A DNA stretch of 64,000 nucleotides. It comes from Micrococcus endophyticus (GTDB taxonomy: Bacteria; Actinomycetota; Actinomycetes; Actinomycetales; Micrococcaceae). Shown in pieces: positions 49,432-57,824 of this stretch. The notes under the pieces were generated by a model. It was given only the letters and a program-made list of their open reading frames with translations. It did not search any database and was not told the DNA's origin. Location: contig NZ_JACHMW010000001.1 in NCBI RefSeq assembly GCF_014205115.1, forward strand, positions 1,364,001 through 1,428,000, given 5' to 3'. Each line of letters opens with the position of its first letter. The stretch's first letter is position 1. The position numbers were made by a program, and so were the translations under genes.

Positions 49432-50748
49432 ATGCCGCCCGCCTCGCCCTCCTCCCCCGCCGCCCGCCGAGCCCGGGCGCATCCCGTCGCCCGCCGCGAC
49501 GTCGTGCGCGCCCGCTGGGCGGCCACGCTCGCGTTCCTGACGAACGGAGCGATGCTCGGGGCCCTCATCCCCCACTACCCGCAGGCCAAGGCCGCCTTCG
49601 GCCTCGACGCGGACGCGTTCGGCCTCCTCGTCGTCGCGCTCGCCGCGGGCGCCGCCGCCGCCGGCTCCCTGCCGGCGCCGGTGCTGCGCCGCTGGGGCAG
49701 CCGGCGCGTGATGCTGGCCGGCACCGTGGTGATGGCCGTCGTCGTCGTGGCGGCGGGCCTCGTGGTGGACCTCTCCGCGCCCGCGCAGGGGAGGCCGTCG
49801 GCGGGCGCCGTCTGGCTGTTCGCCGCGCTGCTGGGCGTGGCCGGCATCCTCGACGCCGTCGTGGACACCGCCCAGAACGCCCAGGGGCTGACCGTCCAGA
49901 CACGCCTGGCCCGCCCCGTCCTCACCTCCATGCACGCCGGCTGGAGCCTCGGCGCGGGGCTCGGCGCCGGCCTGGGCGCCCTCGCCGTGGGCGCGGGGAT
50001 GCCCGCCGGCCTCCACCTCGGACTCAACGGGGCCGTCTGCGTGGCCGTGCTCGTGGCGGCGGGGCGCCGCTTCCTTCCCGACGACGCCCGGCCGGCCCCC
50101 GACGCCGACGCACCCGAAGGCACCGCGGCTCCGGCGCCCGGGCCCTCCCCCGCGACGCCCCGCGCGCCCTCCCCCGCCACGCCCCGCGCCGCCGCCTGGC
50201 TGGCCCTGCTCCCCGTGACGGTCGTCGCGATGGCGGGCTTCGGCGTCGAGGAGTTCGGCAACGCGTGGACGGCCCTGTTCCTGCAGTCGGAGCGCGGCCT
50301 GGACGTCGCGGCGGCCGGCCTCGGCGCGAGCACGCTGCTGCTCGCCCAATTCGTCGGGCGCCTCGTGGGCGACCGCGTGCTCCACCGCCTCGGGCGCCGC
50401 CGCACGCTGGCGGGCTCGCTGGCCGTCGTCGTGGCGGCCCTGGTGCTGGTGCTCACCGCGCCGGCCATGCCCCTGGTGTTCGTCGGGCTCGCCCTGGCGG
50501 GCCTGGGCTGCGCCGTCGTGGTGCCCACCGCCTACGCACTCGGCGACAAGGTCCCCGGGCTGCCGCCGCGGACCGGGCTGGCCGTGGTCAGCTGGCTGAT
50601 GCGCCTGGCCGGGATCGCCCTGAGCCCGCTGGTCGGGCTGCTCGCCACGGGGCTGCCGCTGCCGGCCGCCCTCGCGGTGTTCCCGGCGCTCGCTGTCCTC
50701 GGCCTGGTGGGCACGGGGGTGGTGGGCCGCCGCCGGCGCCGCCCCTAG
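49432..50748 (+). CDS. MFS transporter, 438 aa
   Basis: Twelve membrane segments in two six-helix halves with a Pro/Ala-rich central loop. Motifs include FLTNGAMLGALIPHYPQAKAAFG, the early VLRRWGSRRVMLAGT loop and GDRVLHRLGRRRTLAGS in the second half. This resembles the FucP/YcaD-like and Bsc-type MFS exporters of actinobacteria; substrate unknown. ATG at 49432 has CAGGCT ending 7 nt upstream. The TAG stop coincides with the left edge of the IS5 element, but the same stop would exist without the insertion. Confidence 0.85.
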   Translation: MPPASPSSPAARRARAHPVARRDVVRARWAATLAFLTNGAMLGALIPHYPQAKAAFGLDADAFGLLVVALAAGAAAAGSLPAPVLRRWGSRRVMLAGTVVMAVVVVAAGLVVDLSAPAQGRPSAGAVWLFAALLGVAGILDAVVDTAQNAQGLTVQTRLARPVLTSMHAGWSLGAGLGAGLGALAVGAGMPAGLHLGLNGAVCVAVLVAAGRRFLPDDARPAPDADAPEGTAAPAPGPSPATPRAPSPATPRAAAWLALLPVTVVAMAGFGVEEFGNAWTALFLQSERGLDVAAAGLGASTLLLAQFVGRLVGDRVLHRLGRRRTLAGSLAVVVAALVLVLTAPAMPLVFVGLALAGLGCAVVVPTAYALGDKVPGLPPRTGLAVVSWLMRLAGIALSPLVGLLATGLPLPAALAVFPALAVLGLVGTGVVGRRRRRP

Positions 50749-51704
50749 GGCGTGTCTGAGAATAGATGCACGAGTCAGCTGAGACCCTGGGGACATGTCC
50801 CGGTTCCAGATGCTCTCCGACGCCCAATGGGAGCTGATCGCCCCGATGCTCCCGACCCGGACCGGCCGCGCCGGCAGGCCGTTCGCCGACGCCCGCGCCA
50901 TGGTGGAGGCGATCATCTACCGGTACCGGTGCGGAATCGCTTGGAGGGATCTGCCCGAGGTCTACGGGCCCTGGCAGACCGTGTGGACCTGGCATCGGCG
51001 CCTGGCCGAAAAAGGCACCTGGGACACGGTGCTGGCCACGCTGACCGCCGCAGCTGACGCCGAAGGTCTGATCGACTGGTCGGTCTCGGTGGACTCCACG
51101 ATCGCCCGCGCCCACCAGCACGCCACGAACATCACCCGCCACACAGGGGGCTGGGTCGAACTACAAGAATCCGCGTGAAGAGAAGAATCCGCGTGAAGAG
51201 CCGACCGATCACGGCATCGGGCGCTCCCGGGGCGGGTTGAGCACGAAGATCCATCAGCTTGTGGACGGGACCAGGCTGCCGCTGGTCAGCCTGATCACCC
51301 CCGGCCAAGCAGGAGACTCCCCGATGCTGCTGCCCCTACTGGGGCAACTGCGTGTGGCACGGCCTGCAGGCCGGCCTCGCACCCGCCCGGAGGCCGTGCT
51401 GGGCGACAAGGCGGACTCCTCGAAGGCGATCCGCACCCACCTACGCGCCCGCCGGATCAAAGCGGTCATCCCCGAACCGGCCGACCAGCAGGGCCACCGC
51501 AGACGGCGCGGTGCCCGCGGCGGGCGCCCCGTCAGCCTCGACGCGGACGCCTACAAGGGCCGCAACGTCATCGAGCGTCAGTACGCTCACCTGAAGCAGT
51601 GGCGGGGTCTGGCGACCCGGTATGACAAGTACGCGATCATCTACAGGGCCGCTGTGGTCCTGAATGCTGTGCTCGCATGGTCAAAACGATTGTCAGACAT
51701 GCCC
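50748..51704 (+). mobile_element. IS5-family insertion sequence (IS427-like), 957 bp
   Basis: Terminal inverted repeats read GGGCGTGTCTGAGAAT on the left and GGGCATGTCTGACAAT inward from the right (14 of 16). A TA flanks each end (50746-50747 and 51705-51706). Two overlapping-frame transposase parts lie inside. Length and TA duplication are typical of the IS427 group of IS5. Confidence 0.88.
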
Positions 51705-51707
51705 TAG
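50795..51707 (+). CDS. IS5-family transposase in two frames
   Basis: The first part (50795-51178, MSRFQMLSDAQWELIAPMLPT) holds the N-terminal domain and the first catalytic Asp (SVSVDSTIARAHQH). The second part, one base shifted, covers about 51150-51707 with the second Asp (VLGDKADSSKAIR) and Glu (NVIERQYAHLKQWRGLATRYDK). The frames meet near CAGGGGGCT (51144-51152), a likely slippage site as in other IS427-group elements. An 18-bp exact duplication at about 51171-51206 adds six residues (KNPREE twice) without changing frame, which may impair activity. Confidence 0.82.
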
Positions 51708-52481
51708 CACGGTCACCACGTCGGGCAGTTCCTCGACGGCGGCGGTCTTGAACCCGGTGAAGCCGTCCATCGCGACCACCTCCACGCCGTCGCGCCAGTC
51801 CTGCGGGCGGTCGGCCAGCCAGGTCTTGAACGCCTGCTTGGAGCGTCCTTCGACCATGTCCAGCAGCCGTGCCGGGCCGGTGCCATCTCGCACTGGGGTG
51901 AGGTCGATGATCACGGTGACGTACCTGTCGCCGCGACGGGTGTGCCTCCACACGTGCTCATCGACCCCGACGACCTTCACCCCCTCGAAGCGGTGCTCCT
52001 CGTCGATCAGCACCCGCTTGCCCTCGGCCAGAACGGCGTCGTTGGCGGTGTCCCAGGCCACCCCGAGCCCCTCGGCGACCCGAGCCACGGTCAGGTGCTG
52101 GACCACGATCCCTTCCAGCGCCCACCGCAGAGCGCGCCGAGACAACTTGGCCCGGGGCTCGGCCGCGGCGGTGGTGTCCTGGCGCCACACATACCCGCAG
52201 CCGCTGCAGCGGTAACGGCGCACGACGACCTCCAGCGTCGTGGGCCGCCAGCCCAGTGGTTCGTGGGCAAGCCGTCGGACCACGGTGTCACGTGGTCTCC
52301 CTTCGCAGCCGCAGCGCCGGCACCACTGGTCGGGCTCGACCACCTGACAGGCCAATACGGCACGATCCGGCTCGAGTCGCTGCCCGGTGACAACGAGGCC
52401 GAGTTCGTCGAGGCGGCAGAAGGCAGTCAGGTCGGGGCTGGCGAACGCATCAGCGCGCCCGCCGACGGTAGCGTCGTGCAC
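51705..52481 (-). pseudogene. ISL3-family transposase, C-terminally truncated
   Basis: GTG at 52481 starts a frame with the N-terminal zinc finger of ISL3 transposases (CRRCGCEGRPRDTV, YRCSGCGYVWRQDTT), an HTH region (VARVAEGLGVAWDTANDAVL) and the first DDE residues (VVGVDEHVWRH, VEVVAMDGFTGFK). The frame then stops inside the IS5 border (GHV). About 160 C-terminal residues, including the catalytic Glu, are missing, so it is inactive. Confidence 0.85.
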
Positions 52482-52603
52482 GTCGAGGTCTTTCGGGCTG
52501 AGTGTGTAGGAGCTCTCATCCTCGGGAGACCTCGACCTCTATCCGGCCACCGACGCGCCGGCCCGCCGCGCGACGTGCGCTACACCCTCATCTGGGAAGA
52601 GCC
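51705..52603 (-). mobile_element. Remnant of an ISL3-family element
   Basis: The right end is marked by GGCTCTTCCCAGATGAGGG (minus strand, ending about 52603), the ISL3-type terminal repeat. The transposase frame inside loses its C-terminal half at the IS5 border, and no second end is found. Confidence 0.75.
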
Positions 52604-52655
52604 CCATTGCCATGCATGCCTGGATTCGCCGGCACGCCTTCGGGCAAGTGCTGCG

Positions 52656-53444
52656 CTAACCATCCGACAGGTCGGCGTGGGAGGAGCAGGTCCTCCCGAC
52701 CCGGGTCGGCTCACGGTCCCCGCGCGAGGATGTCCCGCGTTCCAGGGTGATGATGTCGCGCAGGAAGGACGTGAGCAGCAACGCCAAGCTGAGTGCCAGG
52801 ATGATGCAGGCTCCCGTGAGGGGAACCACGGGGACCAGCGCCACCACCAGGACCACCGCCTGTATCGCTGCGACGACCCGGCGGAATTGGCTGAAATCCA
52901 GGGGCTCCCGCCATGCGGGCCGGAACCACGACAGGACGACGAAGGCATATCGCATCAGGCCGATGGCCAGGACCCAGGGGCCGATGGTGAAGGCCAGGGG
53001 CACCGTGAGCACTAGCAGCAAGGCGGCGTCGGTTTCCATGTCCAGACGCGACCCCTGGGCCGAGGCGGTGCCGGTGTGCCGGGCCACCCTGCCGTCGACG
53101 GCGTCCAGCAGGACGGCGGGTGCCGCCAACAGGACCAGCCACCAGGAACGATGCGGAGCCGTGTCGAGGGCGGCCAGCATGACGATCGTCGCGCAACCGC
53201 CGCCGAGCACCGCCCGGCTTAGGGTGACACGGTCGGCCAGGGTGGAGAACAGGGGGTTGCGCCGCACCATGGTCACCACGGCGACCGAGACCAGGGTCAA
53301 GCCGCTGGCGATGGCGGCGACGCTGCCCCAGGCAGACGTCTTGCCGAAGTGGACGAGCGTGACGCCCAGCCCCACGGAGCCCACGACGGTGCAGAGTACA
53401 TCGACCATCGCCTGTCGCCGGAACGGCGTCGTCGGATGGCGCAT
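52656..53444 (-). CDS. CDP-alcohol phosphatidyltransferase-like membrane protein, 262 aa
   Basis: ATG at 53444 follows GAGGAATCCG. Six or more hydrophobic segments and the family motif DGxxAR...GxxLDxxxD (DAVDGRVARHTGT, then GSRLDMETDA) identify a CDP-alcohol phosphotransferase. These enzymes join an alcohol to CDP-diacylglycerol or a CDP-polyol to a lipid at the membrane. The substrate is unknown. It is divergent from the MDR gene, at the head of the pterin-like cluster, so it may make a lipid conjugate of the pathway product. Confidence 0.85.
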   Translation of the reverse strand: MRHPTTPFRRQAMVDVLCTVVGSVGLGVTLVHFGKTSAWGSVAAIASGLTLVSVAVVTMVRRNPLFSTLADRVTLSRAVLGGGCATIVMLAALDTAPHRSWWLVLLAAPAVLLDAVDGRVARHTGTASAQGSRLDMETDAALLLVLTVPLAFTIGPWVLAIGLMRYAFVVLSWFRPAWREPLDFSQFRRVVAAIQAVVLVVALVPVVPLTGACIILALSLALLLTSFLRDIITLERGTSSRGDREPTRVGRTCSSHADLSDG

Positions 53445-53560
53445 CGGATTCCTCGGTGATCGGGGGTATCTCCTGGCGAGTCTACCGACGCCCAGCCCGC
53501 CCCAGGCCTCGCGGGTGCGTCCGGGGCCGGAGCCGTCCGGTATCCGGGCATAATCGGAGC

Positions 53561-54565
53561 ATGGATTCACCGCAGTCGATGGACAGCACCGCCTATTGGA
53601 CAACGGCACCCGGCGCCGGGGAATTCCGACGCGCCCGGCTGCGGCCTCCGGGGGTGGGAGAAGCGCTGGTGCGCAGCCTCTACTCCGGGGTGAGCCGGGG
53701 GACCGAGATGCTGGTGTACCGCGGAGAAGTGCCTCCGGAGGTCGCCGGACGGATGCGCGCCCCGTTCCAAGAGGGGGAGTTTCCCTTTCCGGTGAAGTAC
53801 GGATACCTCTCCGTCGGGGTCGTCGAACAGGGGCCGGACGATCTTCTCGGACGTCGGACTTTCTGCCTGTATCCCCACCAGGACCGGTACGTTGTCCCCG
53901 TCGACGCGTTGACGGTGATCCCCGACGACGTCCCCAGCAGGCGTGCCGTCCTGGCCGGGCCCGTGGAAACGGCATTGAACGCGCTGTGGGATGCCCCACC
54001 GTGCATCGGCGACCGTATCGCGGTCATCGGTGGCGGGATGATCGGTGCTTCGCTGGCTGTGTTGCTGAGCCGCTTCCCCCTGGGCCGACTTCAGCTGGTC
54101 GACACAGATCCGGTGAAGCGGGACATGGCCCGGGCCATGGGCATCGAGGCCGTGGAACCGGAGGCATTGCAGGCAGAATGCGACATCATCTACCACGCCT
54201 CCACCACCGAAGCGGGGCTGGCCCAGGGGCTGGAACGACTGGGCGACGAGGGAGAGCTCGTCGAACTTTCGTGGTTCGGCTCCCATGTTCCGGCAGTCCC
54301 CCTCGGCACCAGCTTCCACGCTCGCCGGCTGCGGATCACCGCCAGCCAGGTCTCCACCATCGGTCGTGCCCGCCGTTACCGGCGGACCCACGCCGCGCGC
54401 ATGGACCTGGTCATGCACATGCTCCAGGACCCGGTGTTCGATGCCCTGATCAGTGGGGAGTCCGGCTTCGCGGACTTGCCCGGTGCCATCGCCGGCCTCG
54501 CACAGGGGGAGTTGCCGACGCTTTGCCGGGCCATCCGCTATCCCGATCCCGGCCCGCGTGGTTAG
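53561..54565 (+). CDS. MDR-superfamily dehydrogenase-like protein, 334 aa
   Basis: The N-terminal GroES-like part (LVRSLYSGVSRGTEMLVYRGEVP, FPFPVKYGYLSVGVVEQG) and the Rossmann part (RIAVIGGGMIGASLAVLLSRFP, LVDTDPVKRDMARAMG) match medium-chain dehydrogenases. The zinc-site GHE of classical alcohol dehydrogenases is replaced by KYGYLS, so catalytic zinc is doubtful. Members like this recur beside PTPS-like and glycosyltransferase genes in actinobacteria. ATG at 53561 has CATAAT ending 6 nt upstream. The next gene starts 9 bp later. Confidence 0.75.
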   Translation: MDSPQSMDSTAYWTTAPGAGEFRRARLRPPGVGEALVRSLYSGVSRGTEMLVYRGEVPPEVAGRMRAPFQEGEFPFPVKYGYLSVGVVEQGPDDLLGRRTFCLYPHQDRYVVPVDALTVIPDDVPSRRAVLAGPVETALNALWDAPPCIGDRIAVIGGGMIGASLAVLLSRFPLGRLQLVDTDPVKRDMARAMGIEAVEPEALQAECDIIYHASTTEAGLAQGLERLGDEGELVELSWFGSHVPAVPLGTSFHARRLRITASQVSTIGRARRYRRTHAARMDLVMHMLQDPVFDALISGESGFADLPGAIAGLAQGELPTLCRAIRYPDPGPRG

Positions 54566-54574
54566 GCTCGGAAC

Positions 54575-54955
54575 ATGTATCGATTGACCGTCCGCGACCA
54601 CGTCATGATCGCGCATAGCCTTCCTGACCCGTTCTTCGGCCCTGCCCAGGCCCTTCATGGTGCGACCCTGGTGGTGGAGGTGACCTGGCGCCGCAGGGAG
54701 CTCGGTCCACAGTCCGTCGTCATGGATATAGGGGCCGCAACATCCATGCTTTCCGAGGTGCTCGAGCCCTTGCGCTACACAAACCTGGATGAACACCCTG
54801 CCTTCGCCGGTCGGCTGAGCACCACTGAAGCCATCGCCGGGCACATCAGCGATGAGCTGCGCCGCCACTTCGACACCACGGAGTTCGCCGGAATGGAAGT
54901 CTTGCTGCGGGAGCATCCCGATGCGTGGGCAGCGCATGATGTCGACTTCGCATGA
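54575..54955 (+). CDS. Divergent 6-pyruvoyl-tetrahydropterin synthase-like protein, 126 aa
   Basis: The sequence fits the PTPS/QueD (T-fold) family: YRLTVRDHVMIAHSLPD, LHGATLVVEVTWRR, VVMDIGAATSMLSEVL, LDEHPAFAGRLSTTEAIA and a final charged strand. Two features differ from QueD: the HGHxY zinc motif reads HGAT, losing one zinc ligand, and the catalytic Cys upstream of it is absent. The enzyme may act on a different pterin or dihydroneopterin-like substrate, or be a binding protein. A -10 TAGGCT lies 6 nt before the ATG although the gene follows the MDR gene by 9 bp. Confidence 0.75.
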   Translation: MYRLTVRDHVMIAHSLPDPFFGPAQALHGATLVVEVTWRRRELGPQSVVMDIGAATSMLSEVLEPLRYTNLDEHPAFAGRLSTTEAIAGHISDELRRHFDTTEFAGMEVLLREHPDAWAAHDVDFA

Positions 54956-55994
54956 ACCGCTGGCAACGACGTTCATCATCCCGACGGGGCTGCCTGGTCC
55001 TAGCGGCGGAAGCCGCTACAACAAGGCGCTAATCCGAGCCCTCGAGGCCGCGGGGTGCTCCGTGTCCGTCTGCGGGGTCCCCGGCCCGTGGCCCCGGCCC
55101 GAGGCGCGGGACCTTGAACGGCTCCGCGCGGCCTTGGCAGGCCGGGAGCAAGTGGTCGTTGACGGCCTGATCGCGTCGTCGGCCCCCGACGAGATCCAGG
55201 CCGCCGCCGCGTCGGGAACGCGGGTGCACGTCCTCTTCCACCTGTCGCTGCTCGTTGATGGCGCCGTGCCGCCCGATGGCAGCGGGCGGGCGGCAGCCCT
55301 GGAACGACGGGCCCTGCAGTCGGCACACACCGTGATCTGCACGAGTAACTGGGCCGCACGAGACGTCGTGAACCGTTACGGCCCGCTCCCGACCCGTGTG
55401 GTGTCCCCCGGCACCGATCAGGCCCCGCTGGCCGTCGGGAGCGCCCCGCCCCAGCTGCTGCTGCTGGCATCGGTCACGCCGCGCAAGAACCAACTGGCCA
55501 TCCTGCGGGCCCTGGCGGCACTCACCGAACTGGACTGGCAGGCACTGCTGGTCGGCCCCGATGCCGCCGATCCCGACTACGCCCAGCGCGTGCGATTATT
55601 CGCCGAGGCCGCCTTCCCTCCCGGCCGGGTCCAGGTCCTCGGTTCCCGGACCGGTCCGGGACTAGAGCGCATCTGGTCCGCGAGCGACCTGTTGCTTCTC
55701 GTCTCCCGGGCGGAGACCTTCGGAATGGTCGTGACGGAGGCCGTGGCCCGAGGCATCCCCGCGATCGTCGGTGCCGGCACCGGAGCGGAAGAGGCGCTCG
55801 CCCTTGGCCCACACGCACCTCCCGGAATTGCAGTGGCCCCTGATGACACCGCCGCACTGGAGGAGGTACTGCGTGGTTGGCTGAGCGATCCCGCGCAACG
55901 GGCGGCTTGGCGCCGGTCGGCCGAGGGTGCGCGCGGTATGCTGCCCACATGGGACGACTCGGCAGACCTGATGCTGCGGATCCTCACGCCGTGA
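54936..55994 (+). CDS. Glycosyltransferase (GT4/GT-B type), 352 aa
   Basis: Starts by overlapping the PTPS-like stop by 20 bp (ATG at 54936 or 54939). The N-terminal half includes FIIPTGLPGPSGGSRYNKALIRAL and VFHL; the C-terminal half has the GT-B nucleotide-sugar region LLASVTPRKNQLAILRAL, WSASDLLLLVSRAETFGMVVTEAVARGIP (E...FGxxxxEA) and GAGTGAEEAL. It transfers a sugar from a nucleotide donor to an acceptor, which from context may be a pterin or a lipid. Confidence 0.88.
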   Translation: MMSTSHEPLATTFIIPTGLPGPSGGSRYNKALIRALEAAGCSVSVCGVPGPWPRPEARDLERLRAALAGREQVVVDGLIASSAPDEIQAAAASGTRVHVLFHLSLLVDGAVPPDGSGRAAALERRALQSAHTVICTSNWAARDVVNRYGPLPTRVVSPGTDQAPLAVGSAPPQLLLLASVTPRKNQLAILRALAALTELDWQALLVGPDAADPDYAQRVRLFAEAAFPPGRVQVLGSRTGPGLERIWSASDLLLLVSRAETFGMVVTEAVARGIPAIVGAGTGAEEALALGPHAPPGIAVAPDDTAALEEVLRGWLSDPAQRAAWRRSAEGARGMLPTWDDSADLMLRILTP

Positions 55995-56815
55995 AACGAC
56001 CCGAACGCCCGATCTCCAGTGATTGGCTGGACCTGAGGCGCCCTGCCGACGAACGGGCACGCGCCGGCTCAGCCCCCCTGCTCGATGCGCTCGCCGAACA
56101 CTTCACGGAAACCGGCGCAGACAGCCCCGTGGACGTCATCGACGTCGGCGCCGGCACCGGTGCCAACCCGGCCTGGCTGGCACCGCGCCTGCGGTTCAGC
56201 CAGCACTGGACGCTGCTGGACCACGACGCGGACCTGCTGGAACTCGTCCCCTCCCAGCTGCAGGATGCGCGGGTGCGACACGTCAGGCGGGTCACTGCCG
56301 GGATCGAGGATCTCGGGAGCCTGGACGAGGCGGAGCAGGACCGGTGCCTGATCACTTGCTCGGCGGTGCTTGATTTGCTCACCATGGACCAGCTAGCCGG
56401 TTTCTGCGATTTTCTGGCCGAGCGGCGCATGCCGGCCCTGCTCAGCCTCAGCGTCACCGGCGACGTGGTCCTGGATCCCGGCCACTGGGCGGACGCCCAG
56501 ATCACCCGGGCCTTCAACCAGCACCAACGACGCGGGTCGCTGGCCGGGCCCGACGCCGTCGGGTATGCCGCCGGCCGGCTCCGTGCCGATGGCATGCGTG
56601 TGGAGGTCGCGGAATCGCCCTGGAAGCTGGGCCCCGCCGATGACGTACTGCTGCGCCGCTACCTGCACGACCGGGCGCAGGCCGTCATCGAAGGCGCGCC
56701 GGACATGGGGGACGTCGTGGATTCCTGGTTGGCCGAGCACTTGGGGCAATCGGACGAGGGCAGGCTGCACGTGGAGGTGCGCCACCGCGAGCTCCTCTGC
56801 CTGCCGCCAGGATGA
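55991..56815 (+). CDS. SAM-dependent methyltransferase, 274 aa
   Basis: GTG at 55991 overlaps the glycosyltransferase stop (GTGA). Motif I is VIDVGAGTGANPAWLAPRL, with TLLDHDADLLELVP as acidic post-motif and DRCLITCSAVLDLLT as motif IV region. It is a class I methyltransferase. The substrate is unknown but the coupling to the glycosyltransferase suggests modification of the same product. The frame is open further upstream to 55949 and beyond. Confidence 0.85.
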   Translation: MKRPERPISSDWLDLRRPADERARAGSAPLLDALAEHFTETGADSPVDVIDVGAGTGANPAWLAPRLRFSQHWTLLDHDADLLELVPSQLQDARVRHVRRVTAGIEDLGSLDEAEQDRCLITCSAVLDLLTMDQLAGFCDFLAERRMPALLSLSVTGDVVLDPGHWADAQITRAFNQHQRRGSLAGPDAVGYAAGRLRADGMRVEVAESPWKLGPADDVLLRRYLHDRAQAVIEGAPDMGDVVDSWLAEHLGQSDEGRLHVEVRHRELLCLPPG

Positions 56816-56828
56816 TCGGCCACGCGCC

Positions 56829-57824
56829 ATGAACCGCAGGGCACTGCTCCTGGCCCTGCTGCAAGTCGCCGTCGCCGCGGGAATCCTCGGATGGGTGGTC
56901 CTGCTCTTCGGCACGGGCCCCTTTGTCGCGGCTGTTCGCGTCCTCACCTGGCCGGGAGTCGTCGGAGCCCTGGTCCTGGGTTCCATCGGTGTGCTGGTGC
57001 AGGCCCAACGGTGGAGGCTGATTGCCCGGAGGCATGGCATCGAATTGGGATGGCGCGCGGCCGCCGAGCGGTGCTGGCAGGCCGCGTTCATCAACTCGGT
57101 CCTGCCTGGGGGGCTGGCGGGAGATGTCGTCCGGGCAGCCGAACAGCGCCCCGTCGGCGCCGGCCGGCGACGCGACATGGTCAAGCGCAGTCTCGGCGTC
57201 GTGGCCGCCGAGCGGTTGGCGGGCACCTCGGTGGTCTTCCTCGCCGCAGGTTTCGCACTGCTGGCCGTTCGCCCCGGCCTGGGTGGGCTTGGCCTGCTCG
57301 TGGCCGCTGTCGCAGCGACGGCGGCCTGGCCGTGGTTGCGGCGCCTCGGAGTACGGGACATCGGGCTGGTGTGGGGGCTATCGGCTGTCGGCTGGTGCTC
57401 GTTCGCCGGATTGTTCCTGCTGGCTTGCCTTGCCGTGTCTCCCGACCTGCCGCCGGCGCAGATCCCCTACCTGGCAGCGGTCACCCTGGCCGGAATGTCC
57501 ATTCCGCTCAACGTGGCCGGATGGGGGCCTCGTGAAGGCGCCGCGGCGTTGGGGTTCATGGCCTGGGGCCATGCGGCGCAGCAGGGCGTGGAAGTGTCGG
57601 TCGCCTACGGAATCCTGGCGCTGGTGTCAGTCCTGCCCGGTGGGCTGGTTCTCCTGGTCCGCACGGTGCAGGGCAGCCGGCGACGCCGGCTTGGCGGCGG
57701 AGAAATCGAACTCGGTGCACACGTCATCGCCCAGGACGAAGCGGCGCACGGGGGCGGAGAGGGCTCCGGAAAGAGCGTCGGCCCCGTCGAAACGAATCCC
57801 GGGGACCCCGTCTCCCACCAATAG
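56829..57824 (+). CDS. UPF0104/lysylphosphatidylglycerol synthase TM-region-like protein, 331 aa
   Basis: Eight hydrophobic segments with the family motif INSVLPGGLAGDVVRAAEQ (residues 91-109) and NVAGWGPREGAAALG match UPF0104/AglD-type flippase-like proteins that act on lipid-linked sugars or lipids. The membrane part ends about residue 280; the last 50 residues are polar and overlap the ribA-ribD gene by 198 bp on the opposite strand, so the true end may be a recent extension. It follows the methyltransferase by 13 bp. Confidence 0.8.
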   Translation: MNRRALLLALLQVAVAAGILGWVVLLFGTGPFVAAVRVLTWPGVVGALVLGSIGVLVQAQRWRLIARRHGIELGWRAAAERCWQAAFINSVLPGGLAGDVVRAAEQRPVGAGRRRDMVKRSLGVVAAERLAGTSVVFLAAGFALLAVRPGLGGLGLLVAAVAATAAWPWLRRLGVRDIGLVWGLSAVGWCSFAGLFLLACLAVSPDLPPAQIPYLAAVTLAGMSIPLNVAGWGPREGAAALGFMAWGHAAQQGVEVSVAYGILALVSVLPGGLVLLVRTVQGSRRRRLGGGEIELGAHVIAQDEAAHGGGEGSGKSVGPVETNPGDPVSHQ

